Made by a program: the position numbers and the translations under genes | Shown: positions 51,081-59,522 of the stretch, piece after piece | Position numbering within the stretch: the stretch's first letter is position 1 | Layout of the letters: the number at the start of each line of letters is the position of its first letter | The notes under the pieces: model-generated | What the model saw: only the letters and a program-made list of their open reading frames with translations | Database searches by the model: none | What the model was told of the DNA's origin: nothing | Assembly (NCBI GenBank): GCA_016180645.1 | Contig: JACPAV010000025.1 | Coordinates: 3,884-67,883 of the forward strand | Length of the DNA stretch: 64,000 nt | Source of the DNA: Nitrospirota bacterium | Lineage (GTDB): Bacteria > JACPQY01 | Direction of reading: 5' to 3'

Positions 51081-52128
51081 AGGGGCGCGACAAAAGATCC
51101 ATGAACAGCTGCTTGAACCTCTCTGTGTCCAGATCCTCCCAAACCGTGACGGGAGAACGCCCATCCGATTCCTGCAGGACGACGGTTCTGCCCCAGTCCT
51201 CCGACCCTGGGTCCGTGACGATGCGGATGAACCGGGTGGAGCTTTTTGTGAGAAGAGAAGGATCGAGTTCGCACAGGATGCCGATCGAACCGTAGGGATA
51301 GAATCCTCCCGCCACGGCCTCCATGATCGAGAGCCACGAAGAGGCGCGCTCGGTGAGGAATTCGGCAAGAAGCGTTCCACTGGATTCGAGCCTCTCGAAA
51401 TCGGCCCGCGTGACGACGGTATCCATCGTGATGTCCAGGGGGACGAGGACCGCTCGTTGCGCGTTCCGGAGGACGTACTCCGCGGCCTGCGGGTCGAACC
51501 CCACGTTTGCCTCCGCCCGGAACCGGAGCGGCACGTTGCCCGCGACGTCCACGGCCCCGCTCACGATGATGAGTCTCCCAAGATTCCCCGCGAAATCCGG
51601 ATCCGCCATCATGGCCGTTGCAATATTGGTGAGGGATCCCTGGGCGAAGAGCGTAATGGCCCCCGGATGCTCTTTCACAACCGCGACGAGAAACCGCGAG
51701 GCCTCCGTCTCCTCCCCCAGCCGGCTCGCCCGATCGGCGCCCGCGTAGACGGGGACCTTCGCGTGGCCGGCCACCGAGAGGACCTCTTTGGCCACACGGA
51801 CTTCATCGTTCAGCGTCCCGTTCCCGAAGACGATCGTGAGTCCGAGGAGCCTCACGTCCTCCCTTCTCGTGAGGACGGCAATGTCGAACCCGTCATCCAC
51901 CTCCGAGATCGGGGTGAGGTCGATCGTGGGATCGGAGTCCATCACGACGAGCCGCCGGTCGTCCGGAGCGTTCTCCTGGCAGCAGGTGAGAGCGAGAATT
52001 CCGATTGCGGCGCAAAGAAAGGAAGCTGTGAGCCGGTCACGCCAACGGCGTGCCTGCCCGGATGATCCCTGCATCGGAACGGCGCGGGACGGGGCTTCAG
52101 AACGCGCGTCCGCCGGCCGGCGGATCAT
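51079..52128 (-). CDS. nucleoside hydrolase-like lipoprotein
   Basis: 349 residues from the ATG at 52128. The signal peptide ends LCAAIGILALTCC, so it is probably lipid-anchored. It resembles the inosine-uridine nucleoside hydrolase family: MDSDPTIDLTPISEVDDGFD replaces the usual DTDPGIDDA and carries a small insertion, followed by LLGLTIVFGN, GAITLFAQGSLTNIATAM and the late motif ANVGFDPQAAEYVL. The calcium-binding aspartates look partly kept, so activity is plausible but not certain. The start ATG lies in the arm of an R2 palindrome. Confidence 0.72.
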   Translation of the reverse strand: MIRRPADARSEAPSRAVPMQGSSGQARRWRDRLTASFLCAAIGILALTCCQENAPDDRRLVVMDSDPTIDLTPISEVDDGFDIAVLTRREDVRLLGLTIVFGNGTLNDEVRVAKEVLSVAGHAKVPVYAGADRASRLGEETEASRFLVAVVKEHPGAITLFAQGSLTNIATAMMADPDFAGNLGRLIIVSGAVDVAGNVPLRFRAEANVGFDPQAAEYVLRNAQRAVLVPLDITMDTVVTRADFERLESSGTLLAEFLTERASSWLSIMEAVAGGFYPYGSIGILCELDPSLLTKSSTRFIRIVTDPGSEDWGRTVVLQESDGRSPVTVWEDLDTERFKQLFMDLLSRP

Positions 52129-52209
52129 CCCACCACCTCCCACAGGCCGCAGAGCGGCCTCGGATCTAGCGGCTCGCTTGGCGAGCCGGTGGGAGGTGGT
52201 GGGATCATA
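52123..52209. repeat. R2 palindrome linking SEC-C and hydrolase genes
   Basis: On the minus strand the left arm CTATGATCCCACCACCTCCC contains the TGA stop of the SEC-C gene and the right arm GGGAGGTGGTGGGATGATCC contains the ATG (52128) of the hydrolase gene. The loop holds CGGCTCGCCAAGCGAGCCG and GGCCGCTCTGCGGCC hairpins. Confidence 0.85.
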
Positions 52210-53752
52210 GGCCGGCGCGGCTCAGAAGCCTGCGCACGGCGTCCACCCCGACTTCCAAATCCGACTTGGACAGAATCCGGTCGATCGTGTGGGGCCTAAT
52301 CTCTGTCTCCACCTTGGCGCGAGCCCGATCGGTAAGCTCTTGCGAAACGGCGAGGTCCTTCGCGGCCGTTCCGATCTTGTCCGCCTGTTCCTCCGTGAGC
52401 GGCACGGCCCCCCAGCGCCTGAGCTGCTCCCTGTAGAGGCCAAGGTAGTAGAACCTTTCTTCAAGAACGTTTTCCATCCTTGAGACCAGAGCGTCATCCA
52501 GCGAACCCGGCTTGCGGCTCCCTTCGAGAATGATGCTGAAGAACTCCCGGCTGTCGGAGGCGAGGCGCTTCAAGTTGGATGCGACGGGGTCGAGCATTTC
52601 GAGCGGCTGGAACTGGGGATCTCCTTCGGGCGGCTTCCAGCGGCCGGAACCGGCGCGTGATGGCGTGGGGCCCGCGGCCTTGTTGCGGATCTCCTGTCCG
52701 CCTTGGCGGAACGCGGGTAGGCTCGCCGATTTGGTGGCGGTCCGGCAGCAGAACTTGTATTTCTTGCCGCTCCCGCAAGGGCAGGGGGCGTAGACATCGC
52801 CTGGAGGCATGCCGACCCCAGGCGTCACGTCCCGCCCTTTCAGGAGGTCTTCGGGAGCGAAACCGAGATTGTCCAGGTCGAGGTTCCCGTCGGCAAAATC
52901 ACCCGCAAGGACGGAACTGAGCGACCCCAGCATGGACTCGCTCTCCTTGCGCATCTGGTCCAGACGGTCTGTACCCACCCGGTGGAGGAGATCGTTGAGC
53001 GGCCCCCGGTTGCCGTTTTCCGCCTCGCGGCACGCCGCGTTGAACTCGTTCGAGATCTCGCCCCACTTTTCGCGCCACGCGGCCATGAGACCATCGCGAT
53101 CCCGCACGCGCTCCTCGTGTGAGGAGGGACTCGCGACGGTTTCGGCAGGAGGCGTGAACGAGAGATCGAACCGCGCCCGTTCTTTCGCGTCGCCCAGGAG
53201 CGACGTCAGGAACCGGCTGCGGGCCGATCGGCCGACCTCCCGGAAGCCCTCGAAGGCCTTGGGAGAAAGATCCCGAACGTGTGCGAAGACGCGCGAGACC
53301 TTAAGGATGCCCTCCTGGACCGACGCGAGAACGCGGGCCATGTCGTCCCACGATTCTCGAATGAGGTCTTCATTGATTTCGGGCATCGTGGCCTCGGCGA
53401 AACCGAGCCGCCTGCGGATCGCGGGTGGGGCCAGGATCGGGTAGACCCCCATGCGCTTCATGACGAGTTTCAGGCGGAAAGAGAGCATTTCCGTCAGGCC
53501 GAAGGCGAGGTCAACCCACTCGGTGAACTTTCCGACTGATTTTTCGCGCTCCAACCGGAACCACTCGGAAGCATGCGGATACTCGTCGCGCGTGACGACC
53601 TTCTCCCCGGCAGGATCGGAACGCTTGCCGACCTCGGTGATGGCGAGACCGCGTGTCCGCGCGTCATCGAGGAGTTTGTCCAGGTGGGCGAAGACGAGAG
53701 GGAGATCCTCCTCGGTCACGACCAAGTTGCGCGCGGGACACTTTTCAGCCAC
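52205..53752 (-). CDS. SEC-C motif protein
   Basis: 515 residues from a GTG at 53752, chosen for its Shine-Dalgarno (GGAGG) six bases upstream. The SEC-C zinc motif CPCGSGKKYKFCC is near residue 321-333. The N-terminal region (VDLAFGLTEMLSFRLKLVMK ... SWDDMARVLASV) is shared with the protein at 56890. SEC-C proteins bind zinc and often act with SecA or in quality control; this one is otherwise uncharacterised. It is divergent from the GH5 gene across ~100 bases. Confidence 0.75.
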   Translation of the reverse strand: MAEKCPARNLVVTEEDLPLVFAHLDKLLDDARTRGLAITEVGKRSDPAGEKVVTRDEYPHASEWFRLEREKSVGKFTEWVDLAFGLTEMLSFRLKLVMKRMGVYPILAPPAIRRRLGFAEATMPEINEDLIRESWDDMARVLASVQEGILKVSRVFAHVRDLSPKAFEGFREVGRSARSRFLTSLLGDAKERARFDLSFTPPAETVASPSSHEERVRDRDGLMAAWREKWGEISNEFNAACREAENGNRGPLNDLLHRVGTDRLDQMRKESESMLGSLSSVLAGDFADGNLDLDNLGFAPEDLLKGRDVTPGVGMPPGDVYAPCPCGSGKKYKFCCRTATKSASLPAFRQGGQEIRNKAAGPTPSRAGSGRWKPPEGDPQFQPLEMLDPVASNLKRLASDSREFFSIILEGSRKPGSLDDALVSRMENVLEERFYYLGLYREQLRRWGAVPLTEEQADKIGTAAKDLAVSQELTDRARAKVETEIRPHTIDRILSKSDLEVGVDAVRRLLSRAGL

Positions 53753-53858
53753 CGGGATCCTCCATTGCGTGCCGTACCACGGCACATGCCGGGCCGTCAA
53801 GGTGAAGCACCGAAATCCGAGCGTTGAGTGCCTGGCCCCGGAAGGACATAATCCGGGC

Positions 53859-55223
53859 GTGGATTGGAGAATCATGCTGACGGTCTTTCTGCTGCTTGCA
53901 CCCGCCGGTGTCGGTTGCGCGGGTGACGGTGAGACATGCGGTTCGTCGGCGTCCTCCGTGACGCCGTTCCGCGCGGGAAAAGACTTCATCTACGACGCCT
54001 CGGAGAGGGTCACAATTCCGAGAGGTGTGAACGTCCCCGGCAACTACGACTATCCGTTCAAGTACACATCGGCGGATCTGGACCTGATCGCCTCTTTCGG
54101 CTTCAACTTCATCCGGCTCGGGATTTCCTGGAAGCACATGGAGCCGAAGGAAGGGACCTATGACATGGCGCACGTCGATCAATACCGAAACTTCATCCGT
54201 GAGGCGGGTGAGCGCGGCATCTATGCCATGATCGAGGTCCACCAAGTCAACTGGTGCATGAAAGGGGGCGACGTCCCCGAATGGATGTGCGAGGAAATAC
54301 CCCCATTGTGGGACGACCTCGGGACGATCCTTAAAGAGGCTGACCGCTTCTGGAAAAGCGAGGAACTTCGGGCCAAACTCATTCGCTTCTGGATATTTCT
54401 GGCTCGGAACTTCAACGATCTTGACTCCCTTTTCGGCTATGACATCCTCAACGAGCCCACATCGAGTTACGGCATCCTTTTCGGGGAATTCGAGAAGTGT
54501 TGCCTCTTCCCCTTCTACCGGAACGTCATTTCAGCCATAAGAGAGGTCGACTCGCGCAGACCCATTGCTCTGGAGCCGAACGTCCTTTCCACCGCGCTTC
54601 GCGACTACACCGAGCCCTTCCCCTACGACAACCTGCTGTTCTCGCCGCATCCCTACTTTCCCCACACCTACGGGGGGCAAGGGCTCATCATCTTGGCGAA
54701 AGAAACGCCTGTAGACATCAGGGAAAAGTATGGGAGGTACGTCCAAGAGGCGAAAGTCATGGGCGTTCCTGTCCTTGTGGGCGAATACGGGGGTCCGGAA
54801 GAAGACAAGCATGACTTTGTGCCCGCGTGGTTGGAAGAAAGCCATCGAATGCAGGACCAGTATCTGTTGGGAGCCGCCTACTGGGTGTATAACCCCGACG
54901 ACACGATGTGGTCCATCGTAGACAGGAACAGAACCCCGAAGCCCTACTATCTTGAGCGGCTCCGGCGACCCTACCCGAGATTCACCGCCGGCATCCCGCT
55001 CTCGCTTTCCTTCGACCGTTCGGAGGGGCACTTTTCCTACTCGTACGCGCCGTCCGGCGGCTCGTGCGGCACGACGGAGATATTCCTGCCGCAGGCCATG
55101 ATGGAAACGGGCCACCTGCGCGTGGCGGGGGCGCGAAAATGGTCGTACGATCCGAGCCGGGAGGTGCTCGCTGTCGGGAGCGCGAGGGCGAAAGAAGTCC
55201 ATGTCGAAATCGCGTCCGAGTAG
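53859..55223 (+). CDS. GH5-family glycosidase lipoprotein (endoglycoceramidase-like)
   Basis: 454 residues. The signal peptide MDWRIMLTVFLLLAPAGVGC ends in a lipoprotein-type cysteine; a GTG at 53859 supplies the Arg, ATG at 53874 is the alternative. The GH5 TIM barrel shows GFNFIRLGISWKHMEP, the catalytic acid E~199 in DILNEPTSS, and the nucleophile E~309 in LVGEYGG. The C-terminal domain (LSLSFDRSEGHFSYSYAPSG, LAVGSARAKEV) resembles the beta domain of endoglycoceramidase-like GH5 enzymes. It probably acts on sugars of glycolipids at the cell surface. The next lipoprotein overlaps its end by 23 bases. Confidence 0.82.
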   Translation: MDWRIMLTVFLLLAPAGVGCAGDGETCGSSASSVTPFRAGKDFIYDASERVTIPRGVNVPGNYDYPFKYTSADLDLIASFGFNFIRLGISWKHMEPKEGTYDMAHVDQYRNFIREAGERGIYAMIEVHQVNWCMKGGDVPEWMCEEIPPLWDDLGTILKEADRFWKSEELRAKLIRFWIFLARNFNDLDSLFGYDILNEPTSSYGILFGEFEKCCLFPFYRNVISAIREVDSRRPIALEPNVLSTALRDYTEPFPYDNLLFSPHPYFPHTYGGQGLIILAKETPVDIREKYGRYVQEAKVMGVPVLVGEYGGPEEDKHDFVPAWLEESHRMQDQYLLGAAYWVYNPDDTMWSIVDRNRTPKPYYLERLRRPYPRFTAGIPLSLSFDRSEGHFSYSYAPSGGSCGTTEIFLPQAMMETGHLRVAGARKWSYDPSREVLAVGSARAKEVHVEIASE

Positions 55224-56085
55224 GAGACTTGCGCGCCGCCTGCTGGTTCTCGCGTCGGTCGGGGTGCTCGTTTCCTGTGGCGGGGAAAGTGGTCCTGCCG
55301 CCGTGGACACGGGCCGGACAGAGATGGAGGGCCTTGTGGCCTGGACGAAAAATCCATCGCTTCAGAAAGGACTGGGGCTGTGGGAAGCGCGGACGTTCTG
55401 TTGGACGATCGGCGGGGACTGTCGAGACAACATTCGGTCAAGCCGGGCGGAGTGGACGGGGGACGGGAACGTGTATCTGCGGGCCGAGGATGAGAACATG
55501 GGAGACCTCGGAACTCACGTGGCCGCCCTCACCCAGGGGACGGATTTCGACGGTCACCCTCGGGGGACGTCGCTGCTGCAGATCAGGAACGGCGATGTTG
55601 AAGCGGCGTACATTCTGTTCGACCGCTCCGACGCGGGCGCCACGGGCTGCTCCGGCGTTGCCGGTTCGGGCAACATCATCAATTTCTGGCTCCGCCATCC
55701 TGAAACGGGCGCCCGCTGGGTGACGGACTTCTACTTCGAGACGGTCGGCCTAAACGCCGGCTTCGGGGAGCGGGCCGCGCCGCACAACGAGTTCGTCCAG
55801 GAAAGGACCCTGCTCGGCATCGACTGGTACGCCTACCAGTTCGAAATCACCAAGTTCCCCGACTACTGGAGCAAGACCGTCGACGCCGAAGGTGTGGAAC
55901 ACTGGGTCATCAACTTGAAGGCGTTGCTCGACCGGGGCGCGGCGTTCTCCGGACGGGACCTGAAGAACTATGTTTGGCACTACGTCGAAGTGGTCTCGGA
56001 GAACGTCTGCGCCGGAGGGAAAGTCGGCGAAAGCGCCTCTTGGCAGCGCGTCCACTATTTCGAAATCCGGATGAAGCTTCGCTGA
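55201..56085 (+). CDS. lipoprotein of unknown function
   Basis: 294 residues with a clear lipobox (GVLVSCGG). Mature protein begins GESGPAAVDTGRTEM. The region NMGDLGTHVAALTQGTDFDG ... VEAAYILFDRSDAGATGCSG has a damaged copy at 61308. The C-terminal part (WHYVEVVSENVCAGG, VHYFEIRMKL) looks like a beta-sandwich carbohydrate-binding domain, which is inference supported by the GH5 gene just upstream. The start overlaps that gene. Confidence 0.7.
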   Translation: MSKSRPSRRLARRLLVLASVGVLVSCGGESGPAAVDTGRTEMEGLVAWTKNPSLQKGLGLWEARTFCWTIGGDCRDNIRSSRAEWTGDGNVYLRAEDENMGDLGTHVAALTQGTDFDGHPRGTSLLQIRNGDVEAAYILFDRSDAGATGCSGVAGSGNIINFWLRHPETGARWVTDFYFETVGLNAGFGERAAPHNEFVQERTLLGIDWYAYQFEITKFPDYWSKTVDAEGVEHWVINLKALLDRGAAFSGRDLKNYVWHYVEVVSENVCAGGKVGESASWQRVHYFEIRMKLR

Positions 56086-56225
56086 TGCGACGCCGTCCGA
56101 TCCTCGACCGGGGAGACGTCTCTTACCTGTATAGGTCAGGCCACTTCGCTCGGTGCGAGGGGATAGCCAGGATAGCGTGTCGCACGTTACCCCCACCGGG
56201 GGCCTGGGATACAGGCCAGAGCGGT

Positions 56226-56427
56226 ATGCATGAAAGGGCTTGCGCGGGTCATCGGGAACAGTTGGCGATATGCGTTCGTTGCCACGTAACCCTCTGCGGT
56301 CGCGAGGTCCGATGCCGCCATTGTAGGATGCTTTTCCCGACCGTGAATCCGCCGGCTGGCGGAGAGCGGCGCGCTCATGGCAGTTCTCCTGGCCCTTTCC
56401 GCTTTCGCCGTGGGCTTGGCGCTTTGA
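56226..56427 (+). pseudogene. frameshifted zinc-ribbon membrane protein copy
   Basis: From the ATG at 56226 one frame reads CVRCHVTLCGREVRCRHCRM, matching the intact protein at 50860. The membrane part (MAVLLALSAFAVGLAL, ending at TGA 56427) is in a different frame. So the same gene order is present but a frameshift separates zinc ribbon and anchor. Confidence 0.65.
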
Positions 56428-56827
56428 ATCCAGGGCTGATGGCGTCGCTTGCGGTCTTGCTCTGAGCCGGAAACCTCAGCCGATCCACCGCCGCGGCCAA
56501 TTCCTCTGTCTTTCGCTCCCTCGCGTACTCGGCAAGCTGCCCAACGGTCTCGTCGGGGAGCGGCAGCGCGGCACCGAGCATCCGGACCAGACACCGCTTG
56601 CAGACCCTTGTGGAAGGGATCCGCATCCCTTCCTTTTCGTTCTGGTAGTAGGTTTCGCCCTCCCGGATCTTGGCGCGGCAGTCGCAACGGTGCTCTTTGC
56701 GCGCCTGGACGGGACGGAATTCCCAGAAAGCGCGGCCGATGCGGTTGAACAGCGTAAGGGCATTCTGAAAACTCCCCTCCGAACTGAAGAAGGAATGCCA
56801 TGACCGGTCGAGTCTGGCGCGCGTCAC
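56375..56827 (-). CDS. Cys-containing hypothetical protein
   Basis: About 150 residues, start uncertain (a GTG at 56827 is used). The clear part is FWEFRPVQARKEHRCDCRAK followed by IREGETYYQNEKEGMRIPST and RVCKRCLVRM, with C-x-C and C-x2-C pairs suggesting a zinc site. It lies downstream of the SEC-C-like paralog at 56890. A frameshift near the start cannot be excluded: another frame offers an ATG (MAFLLQFGG). Confidence 0.5.
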   Translation of the reverse strand: MTRARLDRSWHSFFSSEGSFQNALTLFNRIGRAFWEFRPVQARKEHRCDCRAKIREGETYYQNEKEGMRIPSTRVCKRCLVRMLGAALPLPDETVGQLAEYARERKTEELAAAVDRLRFPAQSKTASDAISPGFKAPSPRRKRKGPGELP

Positions 56828-56889
56828 CTGCTGCGCACTGCGGGCAGTGGTCTGGCCATTCGACGAGGGCAGCCGGCGTGGTTTTCGGC

Positions 56890-58344
56890 TCAGGCGTGCC
56901 GCTCTTCCACCTTCTCCACGAAGGCGAGAACTCTCGCGGCGAGTTCCCGGCCCCTGTGGACAGCGGCCTCGAACGCCCGGAGTTCCTCTCCACGCCCCTC
57001 GACGGCCGGATCCCCTCTCCACGCGTCCAGAAGGCGGCAGTACGCCAGGAGGGACTGGTTGTTCTGGGACCACCCCGAACGAATCCGACCGCAGACAACC
57101 GGATGGAGCGACCCTCTCAGGCGCGCGGCCTCCTCGATGATCCCGGCGAAGAAAACGGCGTTATCGAGCCAAGTCCCGACTTTTTCGCGAAGCTTCGGGA
57201 ACTCATCGGAGGAGGGAACAAGCGGATTGCCGTACCGGTCGGTCGGAGGCAGATCGAGCAGCTCGGGCCCGCTCCCGTCCAAACCGGGCTCGCCGAAAAC
57301 CTGCCTGCGAATCCGGTTCACCGCGCCGATGATTTCCTTCAGGAAAGGCGACGGCGCAAAATCGGTCTCCTTGAGGTCTCCCGTCTGGAGGGCTTCGGCG
57401 ACAAGAGACATAATCTGAAGCTGGAGCGCTTCGTGCTCCCGGAGCATCTCCTCGCGTTCATGTTCGGGTAAGGTATGAGCCACGCGGCGCGCCGCGGACT
57501 CGCCTCCCGAGACCTGAGCCGCCTGAACTTGCTTGAAGACCGATCCCCATCTCTCCTCGAAGACCTGGCGCCGCGCCATGAAGCTCACCCACCGAGGGTC
57601 ACCCCAGTCAACCTGTCCGCGTCGCTCCGGACGGGGGCCGACGTAGTTGCCTTCCTTGTCGCGCCAGAGGGGCCAGTGAGGAACGAGTCGACGGTCCCGG
57701 AACTCTTTGTCCCTGATATAGCGCATGTAGAAAACGCTGCCGATCGCGCGACCAAGCTCCCGATACCCCTTGAACAGATGGGGGAACTCCACCGGCAGGC
57801 GTTCGAACGCCTTCGAGGCCGGCAGCCGATAGGTGAGAACGGAGGCGGCGATCCGACACATCTCGTCCCAATGCTCCTCGAAGTGCTTCTTCTTCACTAC
57901 GCCTCCGAAACATTTCTGCGCCTTGGGCGGCAGCTTCTGGCCGGGCATGGAGTAGAGCTTGAAGGTGCTCCCCGGGGAGAGGAAGAGATGGAGCTCGAAG
58001 CCCATCAGGTGCATGAAACCGAACGCGCAGTCGATCACTTCGCTCCTCGGTATCCCGGGCGGCCATCCCCGGACGGCGTCGCCCCCGCCCAGTTCGTAGT
58101 CCACGGGCATGGCCGCGACGATTTCCTCTTCCTCGTTCCGAGGGAGCTTCGCGAGCGTCGTCCCCTGGCTTTCCGCGCGGTTCTTGAACCCGTCAATCAA
58201 TCTGAAGGCGATAGGGATCTCGGACTCGTGCGCGACGAAGATTTTCGGGATGGAAGTGAGCTTCTCCTCCAACGATCCTCCGACTCCGCTTTCGTAGCAC
58301 TTGACCCGCCGCGCGTCAACGGCATCCACCCACGGGTGTTGCAC
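56890..58344 (-). CDS. paralog of the SEC-C protein, motif absent
   Basis: 484 residues. IDCAFGFMHLMGFELHLFLS and FEEHWDEMCRIAASVL align with VDLAFGLTEMLSFRLKLVMK and ESWDDMARVLASV of the protein at 52205, so the two are paralogs. The zinc SEC-C motif seen there is missing here; this copy has CFGGVVKKKHF instead. It precedes the tRNA array. Function unknown. Confidence 0.65.
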   Translation of the reverse strand: MQHPWVDAVDARRVKCYESGVGGSLEEKLTSIPKIFVAHESEIPIAFRLIDGFKNRAESQGTTLAKLPRNEEEEIVAAMPVDYELGGGDAVRGWPPGIPRSEVIDCAFGFMHLMGFELHLFLSPGSTFKLYSMPGQKLPPKAQKCFGGVVKKKHFEEHWDEMCRIAASVLTYRLPASKAFERLPVEFPHLFKGYRELGRAIGSVFYMRYIRDKEFRDRRLVPHWPLWRDKEGNYVGPRPERRGQVDWGDPRWVSFMARRQVFEERWGSVFKQVQAAQVSGGESAARRVAHTLPEHEREEMLREHEALQLQIMSLVAEALQTGDLKETDFAPSPFLKEIIGAVNRIRRQVFGEPGLDGSGPELLDLPPTDRYGNPLVPSSDEFPKLREKVGTWLDNAVFFAGIIEEAARLRGSLHPVVCGRIRSGWSQNNQSLLAYCRLLDAWRGDPAVEGRGEELRAFEAAVHRGRELAARVLAFVEKVEERHA

Positions 58345-58462
58345 GCCTGCGTACCCCTGTTCAACCGGTGCGTCAAAAGCCGGTCCCGCATGCCGGAGGA
58401 ATATCGAGCCGAAGGCGCAACGTTCGGCCTCGTCTCCCCGACAGAACCGTCACTTGAACTTC

Positions 58463-58536
58463 CGGTCCCGGCCGGACTTGAACCGGCTTTCTCCGCCTTG
58501 ACGGGGCGGCGTCTCGACTGCTTCGACTTCGGGACC
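58463..58536 (-). tRNA. tRNA-Asp(GTC)
   Basis: Minus-strand cloverleaf with acceptor GGTCCCG/CGGGACC, anticodon loop CCGTCAA, T-loop TTCAAGT (canonical) and G73, as expected for Asp. Confidence 0.9.
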
Positions 58537-58539
58537 CTC

Positions 58540-58578
58540 GCTCCTGCCCGGATTGGAACCGAGGTCTACGGCAGGAGC
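58540..58578 (-). ncRNA. 39-nt minimal tRNA-like element (acceptor plus T-arm only)
   Basis: Acceptor GCTCCTG/CAGGAGC is joined through CCGTAGAC to a T-arm (CTCGG, TTCCAAT, CCGGG). D and anticodon arms are absent. It is either a deletion remnant or a functional minihelix. Confidence 0.5.
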
Positions 58579-58588
58579 CTGGAAACTG

Positions 58589-58660
58589 TGGCCCGTGCGA
58601 GAGTCGCACTCGCTTCACCGGATTGAAAGTCCAGTATCCTAACTCGTAGACGAACGGGCC
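58589..58660 (-). tRNA. tRNA-Glu(TTC)
   Basis: Acceptor GGCCCGT/ACGGGCC, anticodon loop CTTTCAA. The T-loop is TGCGACT, with G at position 55. Confidence 0.9.
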
Positions 58661-58661
58661 G

Positions 58662-58734
58662 TGGCTCGAAAAGGATTCGCACCTTTGCCTGCGCCTTATG
58701 AGAGCGCCGTGCCTGCTGATTACACCATCGAGCC
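58662..58734 (-). tRNA. tRNA-Met or tRNA-Ile2 (CAT), elongator type
   Basis: Acceptor GGCTCGA/TCGAGCC is fully paired, anticodon loop CTCATAA, T-loop TGCGAAT. Methionine elongator is more likely because a separate Ile(TAT) gene exists in the array. Confidence 0.85.
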
Positions 58735-58736
58735 TC

Positions 58737-58811
58737 TGGTAGCGGGTCCAGGATTTGCACCTGGGATCTCGTGGTTATGAGCCACGCGAGATACTACTTC
58801 TCCAACCCGCG
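58737..58811 (-). tRNA. tRNA-fMet-like (CAT), CCA encoded
   Basis: CGCGGGT...ACCCGCT leaves position 1 and 72 unpaired (C-U), an initiator hallmark. Anticodon loop CTCATAA; stem CGTGG/CCACG lacks the full GGG run; T-loop TGCAAAT. Confidence 0.8.
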
Positions 58812-58849
58812 ATCAGGAGCTCGACTATTGAAAGTAGTGTGGTAGGTTA

Positions 58850-58874
58850 TCGCTCGCGCATTCGCGGGCGATCT
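58850..58874. other. hairpin between tRNA genes
   Basis: ATCGCTCGCG, CATT, CGCGGGCGAT: a ten-base stem with one G-T pair, between the fMet-like and Cys tRNA genes; possible processing or termination signal. Confidence 0.4.
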
Positions 58875-58901
58875 TCGTAGAAGGATTCCGCGCCCATCCG
58901 G

Positions 58902-58972
58902 ACACGGCTGCGGGAGTTGCACCCGCCTGATGTGGGTTGCAGCCACACGCCTACCTGCTCGGCCAAGCCGTG
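58902..58972 (-). tRNA. tRNA-Cys(GCA)
   Basis: Acceptor CACGGCT/AGCCGTG with T73 (Cys identity base), anticodon loop CTGCAAC, T-loop TGCAACT. Confidence 0.88.
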
Positions 58973-59036
58973 CGCGGATAAACGCGGACTACAGTCCGTC
59001 TCGAAAGAAATCGTTACAGCCATCGTGTGATCTCCG

Positions 59037-59109
59037 CTGGGGAGGTGGGTCTCGATCCCACAACTTCCTGATTAACAGTCAGGCCCGTTGCCGATTGCGG
59101 TACTCCCCA
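59037..59109 (-). tRNA. tRNA-Asn(GTT)
   Basis: Acceptor TGGGGAG/CTCCCCA with G73, anticodon loop CTGTTAA, T-loop ATCGAGA (A54). Confidence 0.88.
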
Positions 59110-59201
59110 GCGCAGACCACGCGCCAGAGAGTTCCTATTGCCCGGACCCAGTTTCTTCATGCCCATCATGGTACTCCTTTCGTCATTCTCTCGTCAAACT
59201 T

Positions 59202-59273
59202 CAGGGAAGCAGGGACTCGAACCCTGGTCTGCGCTTTTGGAGAGCGCATGATTGGCCGCCATCTTCCTCCCCT
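59202..59273 (-). tRNA. tRNA-Trp(CCA)
   Basis: Acceptor AGGGGAG/CTTCCCT with G73, anticodon loop CTCCAAA, canonical T-loop TTCGAGT. Confidence 0.88.
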
Positions 59274-59275
59274 GT

Positions 59276-59347
59276 TCGGCGCGGGAAGGTACGATCTTCC
59301 GTCTGTCGGTTATAAGCCGACTGCTCTCCCTATTGAGCTACACGCCG
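59276..59347 (-). tRNA. tRNA-Ile(TAT)
   Basis: Acceptor CGGCGTG/CGCGCCG, anticodon loop CTTATAA giving TAT, rare in bacteria. T-loop ATCGTAC lacks both T54 and A58. Confidence 0.82.
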
Positions 59348-59354
59348 TAACCTT

Positions 59355-59440
59355 CGGAAGGTGAGGGAATTGAACCCCCGCCGGACGTGCCGGGATCGGT
59401 TAGCAACCGATTGCGACAAACCGACATTCGCCTACCTTCC
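59355..59440 (-). tRNA. tRNA-Ser(GCT)
   Basis: Type II tRNA with long variable arm, acceptor GGAAGGT/ACCTTCC, G73, anticodon loop TTGCTAA, canonical T-loop TTCAATT. Confidence 0.9.
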
Positions 59441-59444
59441 AAGC

Positions 59445-59519
59445 TGGAGCCTCCGGCCAGTATTGATCTGGCTTCTCCGCGTTACGAGTGCGGTGCATCA
59501 CCTTTTATGCTTCAGAGGC
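59445..59519 (-). tRNA. tRNA-Thr(CGT), CCA encoded
   Basis: Acceptor GCCTCTG/CGGAGGC, T73 then CCA in DNA, anticodon loop CTCGTAA, T-loop ATCAATA. Confidence 0.85.
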
Positions 59520-59522
59520 ACG

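Noticed and set aside
56449-57471. Long plus-strand frames opposite the SEC-C paralog
   Set aside because: They are low-complexity shadows rich in Arg, Pro and Ser; the minus-strand protein has conserved segments shared with its paralog.
57475-58626. 383-residue plus-strand frame
   Set aside because: It is antisense to the SEC-C-like gene and runs into the tRNA-Asp and tRNA-Glu genes.
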